Positions 9,349 to 20,519 of a DNA stretch of 23,913 nucleotides are shown piece by piece. Positions within the stretch are counted from its first letter, which is position 1, and every line of letters begins with the position of its first letter. Below the pieces are notes generated by a model. It did not search any database. It saw only the letters and a program-made list of their open reading frames with translations, and had not been told where the DNA came from. Source of the stretch: Haplomitrium mnioides (Eukaryota; Marchantiophyta; Haplomitriopsida; Calobryales); the NCBI GenBank assembly GCA_049999725.1, contig JBNGIS010009562.1, positions 1 to 23,913 of the forward strand. Reading direction: 5' to 3'. The translations under genes and the position numbers were made by a program.

Positions 9349-10667
9349 GCTGGAAAGGGCCACAGATTATGTTGCAATAGCAGAGTTCCTTAGTTTGGCT
9401 CAAATCTTGACATGTAGTAGCAGGGAGGAAGCTGTCGTGTTCCTCAAGAGGATGAGACCATATCTGTTGATCAAGGGGGTGTTACACAAGAAGGGGTACG
9501 ATGGGATGATTAGGCGATGCCTGGAGCAAGATCAATCAATGGTGGTCTTGAGGGTCTTGCACAGAGAGGAGGTGAGGGGTCATTTTGCAGTGGATGCCAC
9601 CATCAGAAAGATTTTGGATGCAGGGTACTCGCGGCCCACTCTGCACAAAGATGTGCACTTCTGGGTGAAGAGTTGCGACGCATGCTAGAGGACAAGGAGG
9701 CCAATAGCTAATCAACATCATCCCTTAGTCCTGATTATCCCTTTGGCACCTTTTGAAAAGTAAGGAATTGATTTCATCAGCCCAATTGCACCCTCCACCC
9801 GTAGAGGCAACAGATACATCTTACTGGCTACGGATTATGCAACAAAGTGGGTGGAAGCCAGAGCCACTTGGAAGGATGATGCCAAGACAGTGGCTGCCTT
9901 CCTGTATGAACAAATGTTCTATCAATTTGGACCTCCGCTGGAGCTAGTAAGTGACCAAAGTACCTACTTCATCAATCAGGTAATCAAGGACTTGACTACG
10001 AGATACTTGGCCAAGCACCGGCGTACCATAGCCTATCATCCCAAGGCTAATGGACTTACTGACAGAGCAAACGGGATCATGGGTAAGATCCTCAGCAAGA
10101 CGGTGGCAACCAACAAGGCGGATTGGGATCTCAAGCTTCTCACCGCAACTCATGTCAACAATTTGGCTTACAAGACCACAACGGACCACTACCCTTTTGG
10201 TCTTTGGACAGCACGCTCTGGTGCTAGTGGAATATGAAGTGCCCACCAAGCGATTGCTGGAGGAGGAGAAGATGGCAGAGGATCGGAGCAGGAGGGAGAG
10301 ACTCTACCAACTGGAGAGCCTGGAAGAAACCAGAGATCAAGCCCAAGGAAGATTGGAACACCAACAACAATTGCGGAAGCAGTAGCACGATAAGGGCTTG
10401 AAACCAACCGATCTCTGGAAGGGGAACCTGGTGTTGCTATATGACAGCAAATTTGTGCACTTCCATGGGAAATTACACACCAAATAGATGGGCTCCTTTG
10501 TGCTGAAGAAACTGCATCGCAATGGGTTAGCAAAATTGGAGACATTGGAGGGTCACAGGTTTGCCAATCGAGTGCATTTCAACCATCTCAAGAGGTATGT
10601 AAACCAAGAGGAAGAAGGAGAAGGGAAAAAGGTGATCCAATCGGAGGTTCCAGAGAGCGTGATGTAA
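9349..10667 (+). pseudogene. pol: Ty3/gypsy integrase, C-terminal end of pol
   Basis: Integrase inserts the cDNA copy. The HHCC zinc domain is intact: His 9560, His 9581, Cys 9674, Cys 9683, followed directly by a TAG at 9686. The catalytic core has Asp in GIDF (9770) and Asp in LVSDQ (9953). The third residue, expected Glu in a GLTERANG-like motif, is Asp (10061). A TAA at 9761-9763 replaces an expected Trp. A frameshift near 10197 moves the tail to another frame, with TAG at 10383 and 10485. The tail holds a GPY/F-like module (NLVLLYDSKFVHFHGKLHTK, a stop where Trp is expected, then MGSFVL). It ends at TAA 10665-10667 with no chromodomain, which argues against a chromovirus. Confidence 0.94.
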
Positions 10668-10818
10668 GTATGTGTGCAAGTGTGTGGGTGTTTTGTAGAA
10701 TTGCACTTCAACAACACTGGATTGGCCAAGTAGTGACCACTGCGGAGGAAGCAAGCAGCGGAACTAATGAATGGGGAAGGGTGTTTGCGGGGTTGCTTCA
10801 CGCTCGAATGGGGAGTTA
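10668..10818 (+). other. Internal 3' untranslated stretch with candidate polypurine tract
   Basis: It lies between the end of pol and the right LTR and has no coding signal. The plus-strand primer should lie against the LTR. The best candidate is GGGGAG at 10810-10815, three bases before the LTR, which is short and interrupted. A related AATGGGGAAGGG string occurs at 10769-10780. The true tract is probably mutated. Confidence 0.4.
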
Positions 10819-13800
10819 CGTCAGCCAGTGATTTGGGGTGCTGAAACAGAATTCTTAACATTAGAAGCAGTGTTGGACCAATCTCCCTCTTGTAAGTGTA
10901 AAAGTACCTCAGAAGCAGCGGAACGACTTCAATCTGTGGGTAGGAGCGGATCGCATGGGTCCGATGAGTGGAACGGGACCGTGTTGAAAGGAGAGAAGGG
11001 AGCAGTGGTAGCCAACAAGTGGGGGGCACCACTAAATTTTGAATGAAGCAAACGAGAGCTTGTAGGTATCATTAGGATGCGGGAATCAAGGCCTAACAAG
11101 GAGGGAGGAACGCCATCAGAGGCAAGCAATCGAGAGGAGGAAGATCCAAGCTGCGAGGCGGAGATTCAAGAGCGCTCAAGAGTGATAGGGACCGTAGAGC
11201 AAGCTCCCAAATGCGCGCACCAAAAGCAGAGATTGGGAAGAGAAATGAAGGGTCAAGGCCTTCATGAGCAGCGACTAGGCCAAGGGTCGGGGGACGCCCA
11301 GATCTCTTAGGCGTGAAACAAGTTCTAATGGGGTCCACAACCCCTTCCTTCAAAGTCCACGAGTCTTAGTGGAAACGTGGCGTCTTTGGAGGACGCTGGA
11401 AGATTCAGCGGATTACGTGGTGTCTTCAAGGAGTCCGTAGGTCTTTGCGGGGTTGTGGCAGGCCTAGAGAGTCCGCGGATCTTTAGGAAGAGATGGTGGG
11501 TCCGAGGTGTCCACAAGGGCTTTGCGGAAACGTGGCGGGCTCAGGGTGTACGTGGTCTTCTTCAGAACTAGGTCAACGCGACGGTCAAGCTTCCCCTTTG
11601 AAAACAGCGTCAGACGGCGCTCCCTCGAATTACGAGGCATCCTCACAAGTGTCTTGGAGAGTCAGCAGACACATGGCAACTTGGAGGAGCCCATTGGATT
11701 CTACGGAACAAGGTCAACGCGTTGGTCCGCCTTCCCCTTTGAAAACGGCGTCGGACAGTGCAACTTTGAATTACGTGGCACTCTAGGAGAGCCCGTTGGA
11801 TCCTTTGGATCAAAGGGAGGTCAACCACGGAACCAGGTCAGCGCGTAGATCAGCCTTCCCCTTTGAAAACAACGTCGGACAACGTGGCTTTGGATGACGT
11901 GGCGTCTCAACAGAGCTCGTTGGATCCTTCATATCAGAGAGGAGTCAACCACATACGGAAGTCAACGCGACGGTCCACCTTCTCTAAATAAAACAATGTC
12001 GGATGGCGGCCACGAAAGAAAGTCAGCCTTCACATATGGCATTTTGGAGGAGTCCGATGGATCTTTCGGACTTCCCTATCCGTTGGATTCTTGGGATTAG
12101 GATCCGCGGTCAACTACAGAGCAAGGTCAAAGCGCTAGTCCAACTTCCAAGTTGAATGCGGCGTCGAACGGCGACAACAAAGGAAAAGTCAACAATGGAC
12201 CTTGGGTTCCACTAGATTCTGCGGACTCGGATCCACGAGAATCTTCAAACGTGAATCCGTGAGATTTCTTTAGACTCCTTTTCCACGGGATTCTTTGGAC
12301 TTGGGTTCCGTGGGAATCTCTGGAATCCTAACCCGCGAGATTTCTTGGACTCGACCCCGTGTGACCGTTGTACTTGGAAGCAAACCGCTAACAGATGGGA
12401 TAGGTGTCGCTGCGTCAGAGTCCGAGCCTAACGAGAATAACGACCTTTCTAACGAGAAGGATTTACGGGGGCAGAAGCTTGAAGGGGTATACATTTTCAG
12501 GCTCTGAATTTGATCGGGTTCGTGTGCAAGCAAGCTAGAGACGCGCAAGAGATCTCGAGACAAGGAAAACGCAACGAGGTAAGGTAGAATTGGATTCCCA
12601 CGAGAACCGACGTGAGGCAAGTGTATTCGCGTAGGGGGCTAGCAATGGGTGGAGGTGAACTGGAGGGGTGTTGGGAATCATTGAGTGAGGAGCTCTAGAG
12701 GCTCGAGCGATCCAGGTGAACTCATCTCTACGGGAGGACCTGTGGCAGAGTTGGATCAATATGGGTGATTTGAAGGGAATCTGTTTTGTTGAGAATTCGA
12801 GAGAGACTGCCAAGTGGGATATTGGGGTCGTCTCTACTATTCCGTGTGCGGGAGCATCAACCCAGAGTGCTCGGAGTGTGCTCTGGTGTTATCTTTCAAG
12901 TGGAGCTAAGAAGAAGGTGGTTGCGTTAGTGCCTACGTACTGCGGAGAAGACTTGTTCGAGGCTCTGAGGTGGAGTGAGCTACTTGCAATCGAGAGGACT
13001 GTCTTCCAAGAGTGGAAGTGAAAGAAATTCTCTTCCGAGCCAGAGGAAATAAATCCAAGGCTTCTCGCGACGGAAGTTGAAAAACTATCTAGAAGAAATG
13101 TGTGTGTGTGGGGATTGGAAGGAAGATTTCTATGGTGATTTGAGGAGGAGTCTGCTGGGAGATCAGTCCTAGTGGTCATGTGAGGTCTCTGATGTTGGTG
13201 AAGTGCAGTGAGGGAGTATGTTTGTAAATGTGTATGAATGTGTTAGGTAGATTTGAATTTTGTTATATGATATAAGAAGCAATTAAGATAAGCCTCAGAC
13301 AGATTCCATTTGTTCAAACCTTGGGACAGCCTTGTGAAGGGGGAGTCAAGTCCATTGACATAGTCCTATGATCTTGGGTCCTTGTATTCTATTCCAGTAC
13401 TCTATTTTAATGTGTAAGAATGATTCAAGACTAGAAATAGGTAGGAATTCCATTTGTTGAGACCTTGGGACAACCCTGTGAGGGGGAGTCCAGTCTCTTG
13501 CCATTGATTCATGACACTAGGGTTATTCCACTCTGCTCGTGAAGTGTGTACAAGGTGGCTGGGTCCAGATTTGGGACCCGTGAATTGCATTGAAGATTTC
13601 CACAGAGCTATTGGGGTTTGTGTGTATGCATGTTCTAGTGTTGTGGGTGAATGATCAGTTGGTTGATGTTGTGAATGATTGAAGTGAGGAGAGGGCTGGT
13701 AAGGTCAAGAGAAAACCCTTAATGCCTCAAAGTGATAATTGGATAGGCGCCATCTCACAAAAGAACCTTAATCCCATGTTTTTGTCCTCCTCTGCCTTCT

Positions 13801-13844
13801 AAGTGGGACATGTGAAGGTTAAGGCCTGAAGGAGTGTAGTGACA
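10819..13844 (+). repeat. Right (3') LTR, 3026 bp
   Basis: Direct repeat of 1896-5023, ending TGACA like the left copy. Its first base is C instead of T (CGTCAGCC against TGTCAGCC), so the canonical TG start is lost. It carries the same subrepeat blocks with one fewer 40-bp and one fewer 38-bp unit, and the same TATA-like string at 13264-13275. Long open frames in it are shadows of low-complexity sequence. Confidence 0.96.
11372..12200 (+). repeat. Subrepeats of the right LTR
   Basis: One 40-bp GTGGCGTCTT unit and about four 38-bp units come first (to about 11562), then five ~120-165-bp units starting near 11563, 11705, 11829, 11956 and 12119. They match the left LTR blocks at 2454-3350 in order and phase, apart from the missing unit in each short class. 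Confidence 0.8.
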
Positions 13845-13849
13845 AATGA
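13845..13849. repeat. Right target-site duplication (AATGA)
   Basis: The five bases after the right LTR are AATGA, against CATGA on the left. The flank continues GCATGACTTCAGTGATGG, which picks up the satellite monomer just where the left flank stops. Confidence 0.75.
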
Positions 13850-16800
13850 GCATGACTTCAGTGATGGAACAAAAAAAATTCACCATGTAGTGACTGATAC
13901 ATAGTTCTTATTGTGAAAAGTTCATTTTGTTAGACAATTTCTTGCATAAGAATGACATTGAAGATGAATGAAAACAAATTCACCATGCAGTGACTTATAC
14001 ATAAAGACCTTCACTCATGGGGTTTTCATTTGGAGAGGTTCATCCTGACAGACAGCTTCTTGCATTAGAATGACTTTGATGACAAATGGAAATAAATTCA
14101 CCATATAATGACTAATTCATAAAGACATTCACTCAAAGAGGTTCTTAATTGGAGAGTTTTATCCTCACAAACAAGTTCTTGCATGAGAATGACTTTGATG
14201 ATGAATGGAAAGAAATTCACCATGCAATGACTTAAACATAGAGATATTTACTCGGAGGGGTTCCTATTTGGAGAGGCTCATCGTGACGGACAACTTCTTG
14301 GATTCGAATGACTTTGATGATGAATGGAAAGAAATTCACCAAATAATGACTTATATTCAAAGACATTCTCTAGAGAGGTTCTGATTTAGAGAAGATCATC
14401 TTGAGAGACAATTTGCTGTCTGAAAATGACTTTGATGATGAATGGGAACAGATTGACCATATAACTACTTATACATAGAGACATTCAGTTGGAGGGGTTC
14501 TTAATTAGAGATGTTTGTCCTGACAAACAACTGCTTGTATGAGAATTAATTTGATGATGAGTGGAATGAAATTCACTATATAATGACTTATGCACGAAGA
14601 CATTCACTCTAAGGGGTTTTGAGAGGTTTATTGTGACAAACAACTTCTTGTATTAGAATGACTTTGATGATGCTAGACAAAAATTCACCATATAATGACC
14701 TATACATAGGGACATTCCCTCATAAGACTTTGTTTTTTCGAGAGATTCATTGTGACAAACAACGGCTTGCATGAGAATGACTTGGATCATGAATGGAAAG
14801 AAATTCACCATATAATGACTTTTACATGTAGCCATTTACATGGAGGGGTTGTTATTTGCAAAGGTTCATCTTGATAGACAATTTCTTTCATGAAAATAGC
14901 TTGATGATGAATGGAAAGAAATTCACCATAATATAACTTATACAAAGAGACATTCACTCAACGAGTTTTAGATTGGAGAAATTCAACTTGATGAACAATT
15001 TTCCACATAAGAATAACTTGTGGTGATGAATGGAAAGCAATTCACCACATAATGGCTTATGCATAGAAAACGTCATCCAATGGGGTTCTTTTTTGGAGAT
15101 GTTCATCTTGACGGACAACTTATTGCGTGAGAATGACTTTGATGACGAATGGGAAGAAATTCATCATATAATGACTAAAACATAGAGACATTCACTTGCA
15201 CGGGTTCCTATTTGGAGAGTTTCATCCTGACAAGCAGTTCTCCCTACAAGATGTTGAATGGAAAAAATTTGCTTTATAATGACTTATTTATACACACACT
15301 CACTCGAGGTGTTCTTATTTGGAGAGGTTAATCTTAAGGGACAACTTCTTGCATGAGAATGACTTTGATGATAAATGGACAGAAATTCACCATAAAATGA
15401 CCTATATATAGAGGCATTCACTTGAGGGGTTCTAATTCAAAGAGGTTTATCTTGACATACAAGGTTTTGCATGAGAATGACTATGATGGAGAATGGAAAG
15501 AAATTCACCATGTAGTGACTTATACACAGATACATTCTCTCAAGGGGTTCTTATTAGGAGAGGTTCATGCTGATGGACAACTTCGTGCATGAGAATGACT
15601 TTGATGACGAAAGGAAAGAAGTTCACTATATAATGAGTAATTCATAGAGGCATTCAATCTGAGGGGTTCTTATTTGGAGAGCTTAATCCTGATGGACAAC
15701 GTCTTGCATGAGAATTACTTTAATGATGAATGAAATGAAATTTACCATATAATGAATTACATATAAAGACATTCACTTGCAAGGGTTCTATTTTAGAGAG
15801 GTTCATCTTGACAGATAACTTCTTGCATGAGATAGACATTGATAATGAAGGTTAAGAAACATGCAATATAATTAGTAATACATAAAGAGATTCACTCATA
15901 TGGGTTTCTATTTGGAGAGGTTTATCTCAACGGAAAACTTCTTGCAAGATGCTAAATGGAAAGAAATTCAACATATTATCTTGTATATACAGATATTCAC
16001 TCGAGGCACTCGTTTTTGGAGAGGTTAATCTTGACGAACAACTTCTTGCATGAGAATGACTTTGATGGTGAATGGGAAGAAAACTCCCCATTTAATGACT
16101 TATATATAGAGACCTTCACTCAAGGGGTTTTTTTTAAGAGAGGTTTATTTTTACGGACAAGTTCTTGCATGAGAATAACTTTAACGATGAATGCGAAGAA
16201 ATTCACCTTATAATGCTTTATACATAGAGACATTCACTTGCAAGGGTTCTTATTTTGAGAGGTTCATCTTGATGGACACCTCCTTGCATGATGATAAATG
16301 AAAATAAATTCACCATATAATGACTTATATATAGAGATATTCACTCAGACGGGTTCCTTTTAGGAGAGGTTCATCTTGACAAACAACTTTTTAAATGATG
16401 TTGAATGGAAAGAAATTCACTATATAATGACTTACACATAGAGGCATTCATTGAAGGGGTTTTTATGTAGAGAGGTGTATCCGGATAGAGAGTGTCTTGC
16501 ATGAGGACGACTTTGATGATGAATGGAATGAAGTTCACCATATAATGACTAATACATAAAGACATTCACTTCAAGGGGTTCTTTTTTGGTGAGGTTCATT
16601 CTGATAGACAACTTCTTGCATGACAATGACTTTGATGATGAATGGAAAATGTTTCACCATATTGTGACTTATATATAGAGATATTCACTCTACAATAACT
16701 AATACATAGAGACATTCACTTGGAAGAGTTCTTATTTGGTGAGATTCGTCTTGACGGAAAATTTCTTGTTTGACCATTACTTTGATGTAAAAAGGAAAGA

Positions 16801-18227
16801 AATTCACATCAAAATGACTGATATGTAGAGACATTCATTTGCAAGGACTTGATTTTGGAGAGGTTCGGTTTGATGGACAATTTCTTGCATGAGAATGGCT
16901 TTGATGATGAATGGAAAGAAATTCACCATGTAATGACTTGTACATAGAGACATTCACTCAGAACTATTCTTTTTTGAAGAGGTTCATCCTGATCGACAAT
17001 TTCTTGCATGATGATGAATGGGAAGAATTTCATCATATAATAACTTATACAAATATACATTCACTGGAGGGGTCCTTGTTTTGAGAGGTTTACCTTGATA
17101 GACAATTTCTTGCATGATGATGAATGGAAAGAAATTCACCATATAATAACTAATAAATAGAGTCATTCACTCGAGGGGTTCGTTTTTTGAGAGGTTCATC
17201 TTGACGGATCACTTCTTGCATGAGAATTAATTTGATGATGGAAGGAAAGAAATTCACCATATAATGACTTATACATGAAGACATTTGCTTGAAATGTTCT
17301 TATTTACAATTGTTCATTCTAACGGACAACTTCTTGCATGAAAATGACTTTGAGAATAAATGGACTCAAATTCACCATATAATGACTTCTACATAAAGAC
17401 ATACACTCGATGGCTTCTTATTTGGAAACATTCATCGTGAGGGACAACTTCTTGCATAAGAATGACTTTGATGATGAATGGACTAAAATTCACCATAATA
17501 TGACTAATCCATAGAGACATTCACTCGTCTTGCATAAGAATGACTTTGATGATGAAAGAAAATAAATTCACCATATACTGACTTTAAAACATGCAAAAAT
17601 TTACTCGATAGGTGTTTATTTGGAGAGCATTATTCTAACAAACAACTTCTTGCATGAAAATGACTTTGATGATGAATGGAAAGAAATTCACTATATAATG
17701 ACTCATCTATAGAGACATTCATTTTGAGGGGTTCCTTTTTGGTGAGGGTTTTCATGACGGACAACAACTTGCATGAGAGTTACTTTGATGATTAAAAAAA
17801 AGAAATTCACCATATAACGAGTGATAGATAGATACATTCACTTGCTAGGGTTTTTATTTGGAGAGGTTCATTCTAACAGACATTTTCTTGCATGAGAATG
17901 ACTTTGAAGATTGATGGAAAACAATTCACTGTATAATGACTTATATAGAGAGACATTCACTCCAGAGACTCTAATTTGGAGAGATTCATCCTTACAGACA
18001 ACTTCTTCTATGAGAATGACTTTGATGAAAAATGGAAAGAAATTCACTATATAGTGACTAATTCATAAAGGCATTCACTCTGAAGGGTTCATGTTTTGAG
18101 AGGTTTATCTTGACAAACAACTTCTTGCACAAGAATTACTATCACGAATGGAAAGCATTTCACCATAAAATGACTTATACATAGAGACATTCACTCACAA
18201 TGGCTCTTTTTGGGAGAGGTTCATCTT
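13845..18227 (+). repeat. Satellite array, right segment (about 38 monomers of ~118/106 bp)
   Basis: Continuation of the array at 751-1895 in the same orientation. Spacing between anchors is 118-119 bp for typical copies (for example 14187, 14306, 14424) and 106-107 bp for the short form (17001 to 17107; 16296 to 16403). The short form lacks about 12 bp (GAATGACTTTGA) between TTGCATGA and TGATGAATGG. Truncated copies occur near 16690 and 17527. Copies are perhaps 75-90% alike by eye. Frames such as 15956-16213 cross monomers in changing phase and are not genes. No other feature lies in these 4.4 kb. Confidence 0.95.
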
Positions 18228-19300
18228 ATGTCGATCGACTAGGAGGGGCGTTGTGCAAAAAGTTCAAATTTGTTTTGGTTTGTGCAAGGGTAGTTTGGCG
18301 GATCTCAAATCTCTTCATATGAGCGACAACCAAAGATAGCAAGAAGGACGTGTCATATGGCACAAGGGTACAAACAAAGGTAATGCAGGGAGTGAGAACC
18401 TCCACAAAATTACATAAAGTGAAGAGAGAACCAAAAAAGCCGGACTCATTGGAAGTATCAAAGTCTTGGAACAGAAATCAAGAATTTGGGTCGACAAAAG
18501 ATACATCGTGGAAAAGCTCATGAAGTTTCTTTGGCATTAGAACCAAGGTAGTGGAGTATAGCGATAACACTATCCTCTTGTTACACGGGCCGATTGTCAA
18601 CTTGTTAGTTGCAAAAGCCATATGTGCATGACTTTGCTTGAGCCATTGGCAACAATAGAGAAGAGGATATTGATTTTGTTGGAATGTACTTATCACTATA
18701 TAGTGTGCCAAATATTCTTGGTCGGCAAAGAGAGTAGAAATGTTCTGAAGATTGTCTAGAGGTGCGATTTCGCGACCATCGGCAAGATGAAGAAGGAGGG
18801 AGGATTTATGCAAAGGCGATCAAATAGATTTCATAGTTAATGCAGTCATGATATTGAGGGTTGAGCTAGTGTCTAAATGTGCTTTTGGAATCAAGATGGT
18901 GTCAATGAAGACTGAAGGCACAGTTGTATCAGGATTTAATAGAGAATCCGTCTAAACGATAAGAGCGGCTGAGGGAAGAGAATTGAGATTCTTTGGAATT
19001 TCTTTAGAATGCGGATCAACATTGGTCAGGCAAGGAAAAAGAATCTCAAAAGAGGACATGTCATTATGCAATCAAGACTTGAGCTTCGTAGCTCGAAGGA
19101 GATTAAAATTTTTGGACTTGCAACGTGAATTCCCAAGTGCTTTCCGTAAAGTGTGGTGAGTAGAGACATACAATTTCAAAATCTGGCCAAAAGTAATATT
19201 GGCAGGTGTGTAAGCCATATCCTTAAAGAAATCATAATCGACGATGCTTGCAAATGAAGAATCAATTATTTTTTAGTTACTTGATTAGCAAACACATGGC
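18228..19300 (-). pseudogene. pol: Aspartic protease and start of pol of the second gypsy element, truncated
   Basis: On the minus strand a frame runs from about 19265 to the array border with only four stops (TGA 19074-19072, TAG 18954-18952, TGA 18822-18820, TGA 18480-18478). FIDTILIPKAHLDTSSTLNI contains the retropepsin active site: Asp codon 18873-18871, Thr, then Ser (18867-18865) where Gly is expected, a loss from GGC to AGC by one transition. LLLHLADGREI is the flap-side strand and QWLKQSHAHMAF matches the LLGxxWL-type end. About 80 further codons remain open to the satellite junction at 18227, where pol stops before RT. The protease would be inactive. Confidence 0.85.
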
Positions 19301-20462
19301 ATCTCTAGGGAAGGGGCAAAAAATAGAATGGAAGTTGGAGGGACTAAAGAATTGGTCACTGACAAATTCGGCTATAGGAGCATGGCAATAGAAGGAAAAA
19401 GGTGTGTGTCAGATGGAGGGGAGGAAGGATTGTTCGCTTGGATGATCAAAGAAGAAACGTGCACGCTAGGAGCTGCGAAAGGAGGAGTGGGAAGCACAAG
19501 GGAAGGAATAGGCTCATGAGCCAATTTGGATGTTGAAGTTGGGTCCCAAAATAAAGATGACATTCACATAAACCACTTCGATTTGATGCAGATGTTGTGC
19601 AGCCAGCTGATTAATTGAATTGGGCAATTGTAGGACATGCCCTTGGGTGGGGATCGCAACGTGCGGCACTATAGGAGGGCAAAATGAGGTTGAGAAATGG
19701 AAGACAATTGAATAGGTAGCGCGTGCAGTTGTTGTGGTTTATAGTAGGTGATTTGAGGAGGGGGCAAAGCAACATAGGAGGATTGTTGTTGATAAGATTC
19801 ATGTGGGAAGGAGTACCTCGATTGACATGGAGGTTGTTGGGCGTTGGGCCATCCGCTGATTTCAACCCTAATAATATTGTTGTGATCATGGATGAGTACA
19901 ATCATAGGCAATGTGGTTGGTTTGGTTGTAGTTGTAGCAACTCTGGCCTTAAGGCACACAAATGGGCTGATATTGGTAGCAAATTGGTCGTGGTGCATGC
20001 TACTACCAGTACATTGGCATGGGAGGCTGACATTGGGAGGAAGGTTGAAAACGAGACAATTGAGGGGTTGGTTGGGCATGCTGCACAACAGTTTGGTTGA
20101 CTTCCAGAGTTGCTTGAGCTGTTGACCCGACTTTGATTCTGCATCAAACAAGGCAAACATTACTGGCATGATCGGATGAGAGAAAAATGTTGCACCAAGA
20201 AATCAAAGGACAAGCTTTGAGAGAAGAATGTTGCTTGCTACAACGGGTGCACCATACATTTGAAGCAAAGGAAGGAAGAGTTGGGGCGGGGCTGGAACTC
20301 ACCATTTGGAGCTTCAGAGTAGCAATGTCATCCATTAGATTGGAAGTGACCTTGACAAGTTTAGCTTCTAAATTTGAATTGGAGGCGGCGGACAAAATAG
20401 ACGGAGATGGGTGTGGCACATTCAATGAAGGAGAGGAAGAGAGAACTGGCATGGAGGAATAA
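19300..20462 (-). pseudogene. gag: Nucleocapsid zinc knuckles and linker of the second gypsy element
   Basis: Minus-strand frame from 20452 encodes a Ser/Pro stretch, a probable coiled coil (LEAKLVKVTSNLMDDIATLK), then two CCHC-like boxes. The first (20251-20210) is CTRCSKQHSSLKAC, with His one place early for CX2CX4HX4C. The second (20194-20153) is CNIFLSSDHASNVC, with Phe where the second Cys belongs. After a frame change near 20150 comes a Gln/Pro/Tyr/Ser-rich linker (20000-19620) and a Pro/Ser/Thr-rich stretch (19563-19330). Two knuckles and a disordered linker before the protease are usual for gypsy gag. Exact gag-pol boundary not determined. Confidence 0.75.
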
Positions 20463-20519
20463 GATCACAACTAATCTATCACTGACAAAAAAGAAGATGA
20501 GGCAAATCTATCTCTACAG

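Larger units (their letters stand above)
1896..13844 (+). mobile_element. Ty3/gypsy LTR retrotransposon, full length but inactive
   Basis: This 11,949-bp element has two long direct LTRs starting (T/C)GTCAGCC and ending TGACA, a PBS just inside the left LTR, and a roughly 5.8-kb internal region in the order gag, protease, RT, RNase H, integrase. That order defines Ty3/gypsy rather than Ty1/copia. No chromodomain follows integrase, which argues against a chromovirus. The DGG-type protease, long LTRs and non-initiator tRNA primer recall the plant Tat/Athila-like non-chromoviruses, but no second RNase H is visible and lineage is not settled. At least six frameshifts and more than ten stops break the polyprotein. 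In a hand-aligned stretch (3895-4205 against 12717-13027) the LTRs differ at about 31 of roughly 310 positions, mostly transitions, so the insertion is old. It sits inside the satellite array. Confidence 0.97.

Noticed and set aside
10553-11032. 159-codon minus-strand frame across the pol end and right LTR start
   Set aside because: It crosses the internal/LTR boundary and the corresponding left LTR sequence does not keep it; a chance frame.
15956-16213. 85-codon frame in the satellite
   Set aside because: It crosses several monomers in changing phase; monomer length is not a multiple of three and most copies have stops.
19723-20100. 125-codon plus-strand frame
   Set aside because: Antisense shadow of the minus-strand zinc-knuckle and linker part of the second gag.
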